Positions 1 to 9,091 of a DNA stretch of 64,000 nucleotides are shown in pieces. Made by a program: the position numbers and the translations under genes. Position 1 is the first letter of the stretch, and the number at the start of each line of letters is the position of its first letter. The notes under the pieces are model-generated. The model made no database searches and was not told where the DNA came from. It saw nothing but the letters and a program-made list of their open reading frames with translations. Origin of the DNA: UBA5359 sp002410925 [NCBI: bacterium UBP13_UBA5359] (GTDB lineage: Bacteria; UBP13; UBA5359); NCBI GenBank assembly GCA_002410925.1, contig DHPR01000013.1, positions 111,697 through 175,696 of the forward strand, in the 5' to 3' direction.

Positions 1-1
1 A

Positions 2-403
2 TTCGCCGGTAATGTGGTCCTTAAAGTGGCGGAAGGAATGGCGGATTTTATTGTCTCTTCCATACGGAATGAGTTCAAGCACAGGCCTCTGGCATTGTTG
101 GGAGCGCCCTTCTTTCTTCCTCCCATCAATGCGTTCAAACGTAAAGTGGATTATAAAGAATATGGTGGAGCGCTATTGTTAGGAATAAATGGTGTCTGTG
201 TCATTGCCCACGGCAGGTCGGACGCCAAAGCTATTAAAAATGCGTTACGGGTAGCCCGCGATGCCGCCGCACAGGACGTAGTAGGACGTATCAGCCGGGT
301 CGTTGGAAAAAATCCCGAGCCTGAAGAGTCTAAAGGGTCAGAAGAAGAGCGAGAAGAACATCATCACAAAGCTCCTGACCTTACTAAAGAAGAGGTTTTA
401 TAA
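2..403 (+). CDS. plsX: Phosphate acyltransferase PlsX, C-terminal part
   Basis: The frame is open from the first bases of the window and ends in TAA at 401-403, so only the last 133 or so residues are present; the N-terminus lies upstream. The visible part carries the PlsX C-terminal features GNVVLKVAEG and a YGGALLLGINGVCVIAHG stretch followed by SDAKAIKNA. PlsX makes acyl-phosphate from acyl-ACP, the first step of phospholipid synthesis through PlsY. It sits directly before fabH, the usual Firmicutes arrangement. The last 25 residues are charged (many E, K and H) and vary between species. Identification rests on sequence features and gene order and is firm. Confidence 0.95.
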   Translation, partial: FAGNVVLKVAEGMADFIVSSIRNEFKHRPLALLGAPFFLPPINAFKRKVDYKEYGGALLLGINGVCVIAHGRSDAKAIKNALRVARDAAAQDVVGRISRVVGKNPEPEESKGSEEEREEHHHKAPDLTKEEVL

Positions 404-404
404 T

Positions 405-1391
405 ATGTGGAATGCAGGTATAGCCGGTATAGGAAGCTATGTGCCCGAGAAGGTACTGACCAATAGCGATCTGGAGAGAATGGTTGATACCTCCGATGAA
501 TGGATAAGGACACGGACAGGCATATCTGAGCGGCATATCTGCAGCGAGAATATGTCCACTTCGGATATGGCGGTAGAGGCGGCCGCCATGGCTTTGAAGA
601 ATGCCGCTGTTGATGCCGCGGATGTAGATATGATAATTGTGGCCTCTGTGACGCCGGATATGCCCTTTCCCGCCACAGCCTGTTTGGTTCAGGATAGGCT
701 GGGGGCGGTCAATGCCTCTGCTTTCGATTTAGAGGCTGGATGCTCCGGCTTTATCTATGCTCTTACCGTAGGTTCGCAATTTATTATTTCAGGTGCTTAT
801 CGCAATGTTCTGGTAATAGGCGCCGATGCACTTTCCAAAGTTACCGATTGGGAGGATAGAAGCACCTGCGTGCTCTTCGGCGATGGTGCAGGAGCAGCCC
901 TGTTGCAGCGAGTGCCTTCAGGCTACGGCCTTCTCTCCTTTAAGCTGGGAGCCGTTGGCAGCGGCGGGGAATATCTCAAAATACCTGCCGGCGGTTCCAA
1001 GTTGCCGGCTTCTGCCGATACGGTAGCCGGAAGAGATCATTTTATAAAGATGGAAGGCAACGAGGTATTCAAATTTGCTGTTAGAATAATGGGCGAAGCA
1101 GCTCTTACAGTTGTAGAGGAAGCCGGTTTGACAACAAATGATATCGATTGTTTAATACCGCACCAGGCCAATATTCGTATTATAGATGCAGCTGCAAGGC
1201 GGTTGGGATTATCGCAGGAGAAAGTCTTTATCAACGTACAGCGGTATGGCAATACCTCGGCGGCATCAATTCCTCTGGCATTGAAAGAAGCCGTTGACAG
1301 TGGTAGGGTAGCCCCCGGGAGTATAATTATTATGGTAGGCTTTGGAGCAGGACTGACCTGGGGAGCCGTAGCCCTGCGCTGGAAGGAGTAA
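405..1391 (+). CDS. fabH: Beta-ketoacyl-ACP synthase III (FabH)
   Basis: FabH condenses acetyl-CoA (or branched acyl-CoA) with malonyl-ACP to start fatty acid elongation. The protein has 328 residues, the normal size. The catalytic triad is visible: Cys113 in AGCSGF, His in IPHQAN and Asn in YGNTSAAS. The frame is open further upstream, to 303, but the ATG at 405 begins the conserved N-terminus (AGIAGIGSYVPEKVLTN) and follows the plsX stop by one base, with AGAGG about nine bases before it. It is the second gene of a plsX-fabH-fabD-fabG-acpP-fabF operon. The C-terminal GFGAGLTWGA motif is intact. Confidence 0.97.
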   Translation: MWNAGIAGIGSYVPEKVLTNSDLERMVDTSDEWIRTRTGISERHICSENMSTSDMAVEAAAMALKNAAVDAADVDMIIVASVTPDMPFPATACLVQDRLGAVNASAFDLEAGCSGFIYALTVGSQFIISGAYRNVLVIGADALSKVTDWEDRSTCVLFGDGAGAALLQRVPSGYGLLSFKLGAVGSGGEYLKIPAGGSKLPASADTVAGRDHFIKMEGNEVFKFAVRIMGEAALTVVEEAGLTTNDIDCLIPHQANIRIIDAAARRLGLSQEKVFINVQRYGNTSAASIPLALKEAVDSGRVAPGSIIIMVGFGAGLTWGAVALRWKE

Positions 1392-1395
1392 ACCG

Positions 1396-2328
1396 GTGAA
1401 AACTGCCTTTCTTTTTCCCGGACAGGGATCACAATATGCAGGTATGGGGAAGGACCTTTACCATAGCTTCCCCGAGGTTAGAGAGCTATACGACAGAGCA
1501 TCCTCAACGCTGGGTTTCGATCTTGCCGATTTATCATTCAACGGTCCCTCCGATCTGCTGACCAGGACGGATAATGCTCAGCCGGCAATCTATACGCACA
1601 GCATGGCGCTGTCATATCTTTTAAAACAGGCAGGGGCCAAGGCGGATATAGTTGCCGGGCATAGCCTGGGAGAGTATTCGGCCTTAGCCTATAGTGAAGC
1701 CCTCTCCTTTGAAGATGGCCTGAGGCTGGTGCGGCGCCGCGGAGAGCTGATGCTTGCTGCCGGCGGCTACGCACCGGGAGGCATGGCTGCCGTTATCGGC
1801 CTGGAAGCGGAGGCGGTGACGGAACTCTGCCGTCTTTGCACAGAGCAGGGTGAAGTTTATCCGGCTAATTTCAATGCCCCGGGACAGATAGTTATCAGTG
1901 GCCGGCAACAGGGGATAGAGAGTGCTGTAAAGCTGGCTGCCGGTATGGGAGCCAGGCGTATCATGCCTTTGGAGGTCAGCGGAGCCTTTCATACGCCGTT
2001 TATGGCCCCGGCAGCTGCTGAACTGGAGAAGCTGCTGTCGCCTCTTGATAATGCAGCTATTCCGGTGGTGACCAATGCTGAAGCCATTGCTCGTATTGAT
2101 AAGAAGGATTTGAAAGCTGCTCTGGTGAAACAGATAGCCGGTCCGGTTAGATGGGAAGAGAGCATGCGGCACCTCCTGCAGCAGGGTGTGACCGTTTTTG
2201 TGGAAGTAGGCCCCGGAAAGGTGTTGACGGGGTTGATGAAACGCATCGAGAAAGGCGTAAATACTGCTTTTACCGATGATGCGACAGGGCTCGCGAGCGT
2301 GCTTGACTTTTTAAAGGCAGGTGGATAA
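1396..2328 (+). CDS. fabD: Malonyl-CoA:ACP transacylase (FabD)
   Basis: FabD transfers the malonyl group from CoA to ACP, supplying extender units to FabH and FabF. The 310-residue protein starts with a GTG four bases after the fabH stop. The N-terminal FPGQGSQ motif is followed by the nucleophile elbow GHSLGEYSA with catalytic Ser90; the partner His lies in SGAFHTPFM near residue 196, and the C-terminal EVGPGKVLTG motif is present. Length and motifs match single-domain bacterial FabD. The stop codon is separated from fabG by one base, so the two are probably translationally coupled. Confidence 0.97.
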   Translation: MKTAFLFPGQGSQYAGMGKDLYHSFPEVRELYDRASSTLGFDLADLSFNGPSDLLTRTDNAQPAIYTHSMALSYLLKQAGAKADIVAGHSLGEYSALAYSEALSFEDGLRLVRRRGELMLAAGGYAPGGMAAVIGLEAEAVTELCRLCTEQGEVYPANFNAPGQIVISGRQQGIESAVKLAAGMGARRIMPLEVSGAFHTPFMAPAAAELEKLLSPLDNAAIPVVTNAEAIARIDKKDLKAALVKQIAGPVRWEESMRHLLQQGVTVFVEVGPGKVLTGLMKRIEKGVNTAFTDDATGLASVLDFLKAGG

Positions 2329-2329
2329 A

Positions 2330-3082
2330 ATGGGTATTATGCTAAAAGACAAGGTAGCGATTGTAACCGGCTCGGCCAGAGGGATAGGTCGGGCTATTGC
2401 CGAGATTATGGCCCGAGAAGGCGCCGATATCGTCATCAACGATATCAATTTGGAATTGGCTGAAGAGACGGCAGGGTCTATAAAGGAGGCCTATGCTGTT
2501 CAGACAATGGCATTGCAGGCCAATATAGCGCATGCCGCTGAAGCGGAAGAGATGGTTTCCGCCGTGGTGGAGCGCTTCGGGCGTGTGGATATTCTCGTCA
2601 ACAATGCCGGAATTACCAGGGACAGCCTGATAATGCGCATGAAAGAGGAGGATTGGGATGCCGTCCTTACCGTCAATCTCAAGGGCTCCTTTAATTGCAT
2701 CAAGGCTGTATCGCGCCCGATGTTTAAGCAGCGTAGCGGCAGAATAATCAATATTGCTTCCGTTATAGGTCTTATGGGTAATGTGGGACAGGCCAATTAT
2801 GGCGCTTCCAAGGCCGGCCTTATAGGGTTGACCAAGACGGCTGCCAGAGAGATGGCGGCCAGAGGTATAACCGTTAATGCTCTGGCTCCGGGCTTTATAG
2901 AAACCGAGATGACGGCCGTTTTGCCGGAAGATGTCAGGGCGGCAATGCTTAAGCAAGTGCCCCTTGGCAGGATGGGCAGCCCTGAAGATGTCGCCGGAGT
3001 AGCCCTTTTCCTGGCCGGAGATACGGCATCATATGTTACAGGTCAAGTTATTCCAGTGGATGGCGGAATGGTCATGTATTGA
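2330..3082 (+). CDS. fabG: 3-oxoacyl-ACP reductase (FabG)
   Basis: FabG reduces 3-ketoacyl-ACP to 3-hydroxyacyl-ACP with NADPH in each elongation cycle. It is a classical short-chain dehydrogenase: the TGSARGIGRAIAE cofactor loop is near the N-terminus, NNAG follows at about residue 90, the catalytic Ser is in NIASVIG and Tyr/Lys in YGASKAG, and the end is PVDGGMVMY. A GTG at 2321 is in frame, but the ATG at 2330 has AGGTGG five bases upstream and is preferred; ATG 2339 would give the most conserved start (MLKDKVAIVTG). The length of 250 residues is normal. A hairpin follows the stop, before acpP. Confidence 0.96.
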   Translation: MGIMLKDKVAIVTGSARGIGRAIAEIMAREGADIVINDINLELAEETAGSIKEAYAVQTMALQANIAHAAEAEEMVSAVVERFGRVDILVNNAGITRDSLIMRMKEEDWDAVLTVNLKGSFNCIKAVSRPMFKQRSGRIINIASVIGLMGNVGQANYGASKAGLIGLTKTAAREMAARGITVNALAPGFIETEMTAVLPEDVRAAMLKQVPLGRMGSPEDVAGVALFLAGDTASYVTGQVIPVDGGMVMY

Positions 3083-3091
3083 TAATGCATG

Positions 3092-3129
3092 GTGCCGTAA
3101 TTCGGATGATCCGGTTGTACGGCACTTTT
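3092..3129 (+). terminator. Hairpin with T-run between fabG and acpP
   Basis: GTGCCGTA (3092-3099) pairs with TACGGCAC (3118-3125), and an inner palindrome CGGATGATCCG sits within the loop. TTTT follows directly. This has the shape of a Rho-independent terminator. It lies inside the fatty acid operon and is followed by a strong Shine-Dalgarno and acpP. It could be a partial terminator or an RNA processing or stabilising hairpin that uncouples the level of acyl carrier protein from that of the upstream enzymes. No convincing promoter is visible between it and acpP. Confidence 0.6.
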
Positions 3130-3162
3130 CATTATATGTAGATTTATTAGGAGGTAATTACA

Positions 3163-3396
3163 ATGGGGATTTTTGATCAGGTTAAAAAAATAGTGGTAGA
3201 TCAACTGGGTGTTGATGAAGCCGAGGTTACGGAGAATGCATCCTTTACGGATGACCTCGGCGCTGATTCTTTAGACGTAGTGGAACTGGTAATGGCCCTT
3301 GAAGAGGAATTCGATCTGGAGATACCGGATGAGGATGCAGAGAAGATCGGCACTGTCGGGGAAGCCATGAAGTATATCCAGGAGAAAAAGAGCTGA
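3163..3396 (+). CDS. acpP: Acyl carrier protein
   Basis: This 77-residue acidic protein carries the growing acyl chain on a 4'-phosphopantetheine arm attached to Ser36 in the DSLDVVEL motif (preceded by DDLGA). The ATG follows a near-perfect AGGAGGTAA Shine-Dalgarno, in line with the high expression expected of ACP. Length and helix pattern are standard. It lies between fabG and fabF, as in most Firmicutes fab operons. Confidence 0.98.
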   Translation: MGIFDQVKKIVVDQLGVDEAEVTENASFTDDLGADSLDVVELVMALEEEFDLEIPDEDAEKIGTVGEAMKYIQEKKS

Positions 3397-3424
3397 CAAT
3401 AGCTGATTAAGGAGAGATCTTGAT

Positions 3425-4666
3425 TTGAAAAGGGTTGTTGTAACCGGTATGGGAGCGGTGACCCCCGTAGGCATAGGTGTTGAGAATTACTGGCGAGCAT
3501 TGCTCGATGGTGTTTCCGGTGCGGGGTGCATTACCCTTTTTGATGCTGCTGGTTTCAATTGCCGCATTGCAGCCGAAGTGAAGGGGTTTGATCCGCTTGA
3601 TCACGGCATAGAGCGCAAGGAAGCCAAGCGTATGGATCGCTTTGTGCAATTAGGCATGGCAGCTGCTCGCATGGCGCTTGAAGAATCGGGCTTGGTTATC
3701 GATTCAAATAATGCCGCCGATACAGGTGTCATTGTCGGCTCAGGTATCGGTGGCATAGGCACCTGGGAAGAGCAGCACGCTAATCTGATATTAAAAGGGC
3801 CTGGCAGGGTAAGTCCCTTCTTTGTGCCCATGATGATAAGCGATATGGCTTCCGGGCAGCTTTCCATAGCCTTTGGCGCTAAGGGGCCTAATATTTCGAT
3901 AACCACTGCATGTGCTACCGGAACCAATTCCATTGGCGAAGCCTTTGAAATTATCAGGCGCGGCGATGCCGCCGCCATGATTGCCGGCGGATGTGAAGCT
4001 GCTGTTACGCCGATGGCTGTGGCCGGTTTCTGTTCTATGAAGGCCCTGACCTGTAGAAACGACGATCCGCAGCATGCCAGCAGGCCTTTTGATATTGCGA
4101 GAGACGGATTCCTTATCGGTGAAGGAGCCGGAGTGCTTATACTTGAAGAGATGGAGAGCGCACAGGCCAGGGGCGCCGTTATTTTAGCAGAGATTATCGG
4201 CTACGGCAGCACCGGTGACGCTTACCATATAACCGCGCCGGATCCGCAGGGCGCCGGAGCCTGTCATGTTATGCTGCGAGCCCTAAAAAAGGCAGGGCTG
4301 GAGCCCCGGCAGATTGATTATATCAATGCCCACGGAACTTCGACCGAACTCAATGACCGGCTGGAGAGCGCTGCTATTGCCACAGTTTTCGGTGCTGCTG
4401 CCAAGAGTGTCGCCGTAAGCTCGACCAAGTCATGTACAGGGCATATGCTGGGCGCGGCAGGCGCTGTTGAAGCCATAGCTTGCATCAAAACGATTATGGA
4501 AGGCATAATCCCGCCAACCATTAACTATGAAAATCCGGATCCCGAGTGTACACTGGATTATGTGCCTAACGAACCCAGATCGGCCAAAGTGGATATGGCT
4601 ATGTCAAATTCCTTTGGCTTTGGCGGGCATAACGCATCTTTGATTTTTAAACGATATGAGGACTGA
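3425..4666 (+). CDS. fabF: Beta-ketoacyl-ACP synthase II (FabF)
   Basis: FabF carries out the elongating condensation of acyl-ACP with malonyl-ACP. The chosen TTG at 3425 begins the conserved KRVVVTGMGAVTPVG and has AAGGAGAG seven bases upstream. The 413 residues include catalytic Cys163 in TTACATGTNS, the first His in NAHGTSTELND, the Lys/His motif KSCTGHMLGAAGA, and the C-terminal NSFGFGGHNASL. It is the last gene of the fab run; rnc begins five bases after its stop. Confidence 0.97.
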   Translation: MKRVVVTGMGAVTPVGIGVENYWRALLDGVSGAGCITLFDAAGFNCRIAAEVKGFDPLDHGIERKEAKRMDRFVQLGMAAARMALEESGLVIDSNNAADTGVIVGSGIGGIGTWEEQHANLILKGPGRVSPFFVPMMISDMASGQLSIAFGAKGPNISITTACATGTNSIGEAFEIIRRGDAAAMIAGGCEAAVTPMAVAGFCSMKALTCRNDDPQHASRPFDIARDGFLIGEGAGVLILEEMESAQARGAVILAEIIGYGSTGDAYHITAPDPQGAGACHVMLRALKKAGLEPRQIDYINAHGTSTELNDRLESAAIATVFGAAAKSVAVSSTKSCTGHMLGAAGAVEAIACIKTIMEGIIPPTINYENPDPECTLDYVPNEPRSAKVDMAMSNSFGFGGHNASLIFKRYED

Positions 4667-4671
4667 TAGCC

Positions 4672-5361
4672 GTGCCTGACAACCGGCTTGAGCAATTGGA
4701 AGAAAGAATAAAATATAACTTTAAGGATAATGGCCTGCTCGAACGGGCCATTACTCATTCTTCGTATGCCAGAGAACATGCCGATTGCCCGGGTGATAAT
4801 GAGCGGCTTGAGTTTCTTGGAGATTCAATTCTTGGCTTTCTAGCCTGCAATATCCTTTACGGAGAGCATCCTGACTTAAGTGAAGGCGATATGGCCAAGA
4901 TAAAATCGTATGTCGTCAGCGAACCTGCGTTGGCTTCTTATGCCGAAGAGCTGGCGTTGGGCGATTATATTCTGTTGGGGCGCAGTGAATGGAGCATGGG
5001 CGGCAATTACAGGCCCGCGCTATTGGCAGATACATTTGAAGCACTGATAGCGGCACTTTATATCGATGGAGGGCTTGAGGCGGCTGCCGGCCTGGCCTGC
5101 CCCTTTATACGCCGACGAATCACTTTAGCCGTTACCAGCGATGACTACAGAGATTTCAAGACGGTTCTTCAGGAGATTATTCAAGAGCACAGGCGTATAA
5201 CGCCCACCTACGCAATTCTTTCCGCATACGGGCCGGAGCATGACAAGAGCTTCGTTGCCGCTGTTTATGCAGATAAAGAGCTGTTGGGTGCCGGCAAGGG
5301 TAAGAGCAAGAAGGCTGCTGAGCAGGATGCAGCTAAAAATGCCCTGGAAAAGTTAAGATAG
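4672..5361 (+). CDS. rnc: Ribonuclease III
   Basis: RNase III cleaves double-stranded RNA in rRNA processing and mRNA turnover. The catalytic domain holds the signature NERLEFLGDS (residues 43-52) and the second acidic site in LADTFEALIAALYIDGG. A double-stranded RNA binding domain follows (from about residue 155), ending with GKSKKAAEQDAAKNALEKL. The start is GTG, five bases after fabF. The length of 229 residues is normal. Its place between fabF and smc is a well-known conserved linkage in Firmicutes. Confidence 0.97.
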   Translation: MPDNRLEQLEERIKYNFKDNGLLERAITHSSYAREHADCPGDNERLEFLGDSILGFLACNILYGEHPDLSEGDMAKIKSYVVSEPALASYAEELALGDYILLGRSEWSMGGNYRPALLADTFEALIAALYIDGGLEAAAGLACPFIRRRITLAVTSDDYRDFKTVLQEIIQEHRRITPTYAILSAYGPEHDKSFVAAVYADKELLGAGKGKSKKAAEQDAAKNALEKLR

Positions 5362-5384
5362 TTTTTGGTTGTTTAGGCTGAATG

Positions 5385-5425
5385 CTAAATATAAACTCCT
5401 GACCCCAACACCCGGGGCCTAAACA
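5385..5425. repeat. Short C-rich spacer element, possible relative of the heptad repeats
   Basis: The 87-base rnc-smc spacer contains ACTCCTGACCCCAACACC. It resembles the C-rich words found in the larger repeat block at 22.74-22.90 kb (CTGACCCCAACCCTCCTG). On the minus strand it reads GGGGTCAGGAG, built from the GGAG and GTCA pieces of the other blocks. It is short, so relatedness is suggested rather than shown. Confidence 0.4.
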
Positions 5426-5448
5426 GCAGACGTGAGTGTGAATTAACG

Positions 5449-8400
5449 TTGTATCTAAAAAAAATCGATCTCTATGCCTTCAAGACTTTTGCAGATAAAA
5501 CGGAACTTGAATTTGATCCCGGTGTCACTGCCATAGTGGGACCAAACGGCTGCGGAAAGAGCAATATATCGGATGCTATAGCTTGGGTAATGGGGGAGCA
5601 GAACCCCAGGCAGCTGCGAGGCAGCCGCATGGAGGATGTTATCTTTGCCGGCAGTGCCGGGCGGCGTCCCCTGAATTTAGCCGAGGTGACGCTCGTTTTT
5701 GACAATTCCGATTCACAGCTTCCGCTGGAATACGATGAGGTCAGCATAACAAGGCGCCTTTATCGTTCAGGAGACAGCGAATATCTGCTCAATAAAACTC
5801 TCTGTCGTTTAAAGGATATCAGCGATCTGTTACTGGATACCGGCCTGGGGAAAGAGGCCTATGCCTTTATTACACAGGGAGAGGTAGATGCAATCCTCAG
5901 CAACAAACCGGAAGAGCGGCGCTCTATATTCGAGGAAGCCGCCGGAATACAGAAATACAAATATCGTAAGCGTGAGGCATTGCGCAAGCTGGATGCCACC
6001 CAGACCAATCTTATCAGGCTTAACGATATCGCACTGGAAATAGAGCGTCAGATAGAACCGCTGGAGGAGGATGCCGCCAGAGCCGAGGAATATAAAGCAG
6101 CTGCTCAGCGACTGCAATCCGCTCAGTTGGATCTATTTATTCATCGTATAACAAAATTTATTGTTCGTCTGGAGAAGATTGCCGAACAGACAGGCACTAT
6201 TACTATTGAGCTAAGCCTGCATGAAGGACAAATGAAGACGCTTGAAACCGAACTGGCCACCGCCAGGATAAGGCAGGCAACTGAGGATGATAGAGCCGAC
6301 GGTTTGCGTACCGCCCTGCAGCAGGCCGCATCGGAAGCAGATAGATTTGACAGCGAATACAGGCTTAATGAGGAGAAGATAAGCAACCTCAAACGATACC
6401 TTGTGGATTTTGAAACAAGATCCGCCGAAGCGGATGAATGGTGCCGTCAGGCCCGGCGTGAGAGTGCTTCCTCCCGAGAAGAACTGACCGAATTGAAAAA
6501 AAAGATCACAGAAGCTGCTGCAGAGGAAGAGGCGGCCATAAATAGGCGCAAGGCCATAGCCGAGCAGTTGGAGAGCTATCGTTCCAGGATAGAGGATATG
6601 CGGCGAAATAATCTTGGTGCGGTGGCCGATATGGCCGGCAGGCGCAGCTTATTGGAAGAGCGGGAGAAACAGCATCAAGCACTCTCTGAAAGCTTGCAGC
6701 GATCTGAACAGGAGAGACAGAAACATCAAGCAGCTTACGAACAACAGCAGGCCGGGATTGCCGCACTGGAGGCAAAGCAGAGTGCATTAATTGCGCAGCG
6801 GGATGGCAGTGCAGAGGAGCTAAAGAGCCTCATGCAGCAAGCAGCCGAATTGGAGGCTAAATCGGTTGCGCAGGCAGAAGAGGCTTCGCAAATGCAACGC
6901 CAGACGGCCTCATTGCAATCTCGCTACGATCTTCTACAAGAGATGGAAAAGAACCTGGAAGGTTATCATCAGGGCGTAAAGAGCGTTATCGGTTGGATGC
7001 GTGCCGGCCAGGCAACGCAGGTTATCGGCACGGTGGCCGATATTATCAACGTCTCCGGAAAGTATGAGGTCGCTATTGAAACAGCCCTGGGTTCGGCCAT
7101 ACAGAATATCATTACCCGTGACGAGCTCACGGCCAAAGAGATGATTGCCAGGCTCAAGCAGCATAAAGGCGGCAGGGCTACCTTTATGCCGCTTGATATG
7201 ATAAAAGCGCCGGACAGAGCCAGGTTCAGACAGTATGCAGATAAGCCGGGCGTTGTCGGCCGGGCAGCCGATCTGGTGCAATATGCGCCGGAATATAAAG
7301 AGGTGCTGGAGCTCCTGCTTGGACATATTATCGTTATGCCGGATTTGGATTCTGCCGTGGAACTGGCCAGGAGCGACAGAGATATACGTATTGTTACTCT
7401 GGAGGGTGAATCAATCAGCCCCGGAGGAACCATAACCGGTGGAAGCAGCGCTCGGCGGCATAATTTTTTGGCGCGGGAGCGTGAGCTGGCGGAAGCCGCT
7501 GCCGCTTTGAAGGGTCTGGATAAAGCCGAGAAGGAATTGTCCTATCAGCGCAGGATAGTATCCGCAACAGCTGCCGCTCTGCAGGAGGATATTAAAAATA
7601 GCGAAAGTACTCTTGCCGATATGAATAGGCGGTTGGCAGCCCTGCGGGAGGAGCTTAATCAGGCTCTCTGGTGCAAGGAGGCTTTGGAAAATGAAATACG
7701 TAAGGCATTGCTCGCTGTGGAGAGCGGCAAAAATGAATTGGAGAGCATCTCTGAGGAGATCATTTTAATAAAAGATGAACTGCGCCAGATTCAGGATGGT
7801 TCAATCGATGCCGATGCTGCCCTGCAGGGCTATCTTGCGCGTGAAGATGAACTGGCTTCAAAAGAGCGAGAGCTGCAGGAAGCCGCTACCGCCCGGCGCA
7901 TGGAGATAGGCTCGCTGAAGCATAGAGAGCAGACACTGCTTGGCCGGCTGGAGGAACTGGAGAAGGGACTGGCGCAAAATAGTAAATTTACAACAGAAGC
8001 AGCCGATCGTATTGCCACTGCGAAAGCCGATCTTCAAAGGCTCGTCGCCGGCGCGGAAATTTTGGAAAAATCACGCAGAGATGCTTCTGCAAGGCGGGAC
8101 GCACTGCAAACCGATTTAGCGGCCTGCAAAGCAGCCAGACAGCGCTTGCAAGCTGAATGCGCAAGCATGGAGGATGGTGTGCGTACCGCCAGGCAGGCAA
8201 TCTCCGACCTGCAGTCCAAAGAGCATAGGCTGCAGCTGCAGGCAGCGCGCCTGGAAGCCGATCGTGATGCCCTTTGCCAGAGATTGCGCGAGGAATATCG
8301 TATTGGGTATAATGAAGGGCGGGAAATAGCGCATACAGTTGAAAGCGAAACAGCCCTGGCCGGGGAGGTAGAGGAACTGCGATTCGTGATCGAAAATGCC

Positions 8401-9009
8401 GGCGCAGTCAATCTCAAAGCACGTCAGGAGCTCACGGACCTTAAAGAACGATATGACCTGCTGATCGCGCAGCGGGATGATCTCGTCAAAGCACGGGAGA
8501 CTTTGCTGGAGGCCATCGATGAGATTGATCGGGTATCTCTGTCCAGGTTCTCTTCTACCTTTGCCGAGATATCCCGAGCCTTTCAGCGGCTTTTTGTAAG
8601 ACTTTTCGGCGGCGGCGAAGCCGATATATATTTAAAGGATGAGAGCGATCCGCTTAATTCCGGTATTGAAATTGTCGCCAAACCGCCGGGAAAGAAGATG
8701 CAGAGTCTGACCCTCCTTTCAGGTGGGGAGCGGACATTGACAGTGCTGGCTCTCTTTTTTGCCGTTCTGGAGGTTAAGCCCAGCCCATTCTGCGTGCTGG
8801 ATGAGGTAGAGGCAGCGCTGGATGAGTCCAACGTGGAGCGCTTTGGCGAGGTGTTGCGTGAATTTGCCGGCCGGACACAGTTCCTGATAATAACGCATAA
8901 TAAAGGAACCATGGAAACGGCTCAGACACTCTACGGAGTAACTATGTCCGAACCCGGCGTTTCCCGTATAGTGTCGGTTAAAATGGTTGATGAGGTGAAC
9001 GATCTATAG
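5449..9009 (+). CDS. smc: Chromosome segregation protein SMC
   Basis: SMC is the ATPase core of the bacterial condensin that compacts and segregates chromosomes, working with ScpA and ScpB (neither is in this window). The 1186-residue protein starts with TTG and the conserved YLKKIDLYAFKTFADKT. Walker A GPNGCGKS is at residues 31-38. Two long coiled coils flank a hinge domain at roughly residues 500-650. The C-terminal head has the ABC signature LSGGERTLTVLAL and Walker B FCVLDEVEAALD. Length and layout are standard. The gene lies between rnc and ftsY, a conserved linkage. Confidence 0.97.
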   Translation: MYLKKIDLYAFKTFADKTELEFDPGVTAIVGPNGCGKSNISDAIAWVMGEQNPRQLRGSRMEDVIFAGSAGRRPLNLAEVTLVFDNSDSQLPLEYDEVSITRRLYRSGDSEYLLNKTLCRLKDISDLLLDTGLGKEAYAFITQGEVDAILSNKPEERRSIFEEAAGIQKYKYRKREALRKLDATQTNLIRLNDIALEIERQIEPLEEDAARAEEYKAAAQRLQSAQLDLFIHRITKFIVRLEKIAEQTGTITIELSLHEGQMKTLETELATARIRQATEDDRADGLRTALQQAASEADRFDSEYRLNEEKISNLKRYLVDFETRSAEADEWCRQARRESASSREELTELKKKITEAAAEEEAAINRRKAIAEQLESYRSRIEDMRRNNLGAVADMAGRRSLLEEREKQHQALSESLQRSEQERQKHQAAYEQQQAGIAALEAKQSALIAQRDGSAEELKSLMQQAAELEAKSVAQAEEASQMQRQTASLQSRYDLLQEMEKNLEGYHQGVKSVIGWMRAGQATQVIGTVADIINVSGKYEVAIETALGSAIQNIITRDELTAKEMIARLKQHKGGRATFMPLDMIKAPDRARFRQYADKPGVVGRAADLVQYAPEYKEVLELLLGHIIVMPDLDSAVELARSDRDIRIVTLEGESISPGGTITGGSSARRHNFLARERELAEAAAALKGLDKAEKELSYQRRIVSATAAALQEDIKNSESTLADMNRRLAALREELNQALWCKEALENEIRKALLAVESGKNELESISEEIILIKDELRQIQDGSIDADAALQGYLAREDELASKERELQEAATARRMEIGSLKHREQTLLGRLEELEKGLAQNSKFTTEAADRIATAKADLQRLVAGAEILEKSRRDASARRDALQTDLAACKAARQRLQAECASMEDGVRTARQAISDLQSKEHRLQLQAARLEADRDALCQRLREEYRIGYNEGREIAHTVESETALAGEVEELRFVIENAGAVNLKARQELTDLKERYDLLIAQRDDLVKARETLLEAIDEIDRVSLSRFSSTFAEISRAFQRLFVRLFGGGEADIYLKDESDPLNSGIEIVAKPPGKKMQSLTLLSGGERTLTVLALFFAVLEVKPSPFCVLDEVEAALDESNVERFGEVLREFAGRTQFLIITHNKGTMETAQTLYGVTMSEPGVSRIVSVKMVDEVNDL

Positions 9010-9091
9010 CCGGCTAGCCGTTTGGGAAAACGAAAAGAACATAAAGGCGAAACGGTCTGCAGGAATGCCGCCGAAGAGCCGGAGAGAGAAA

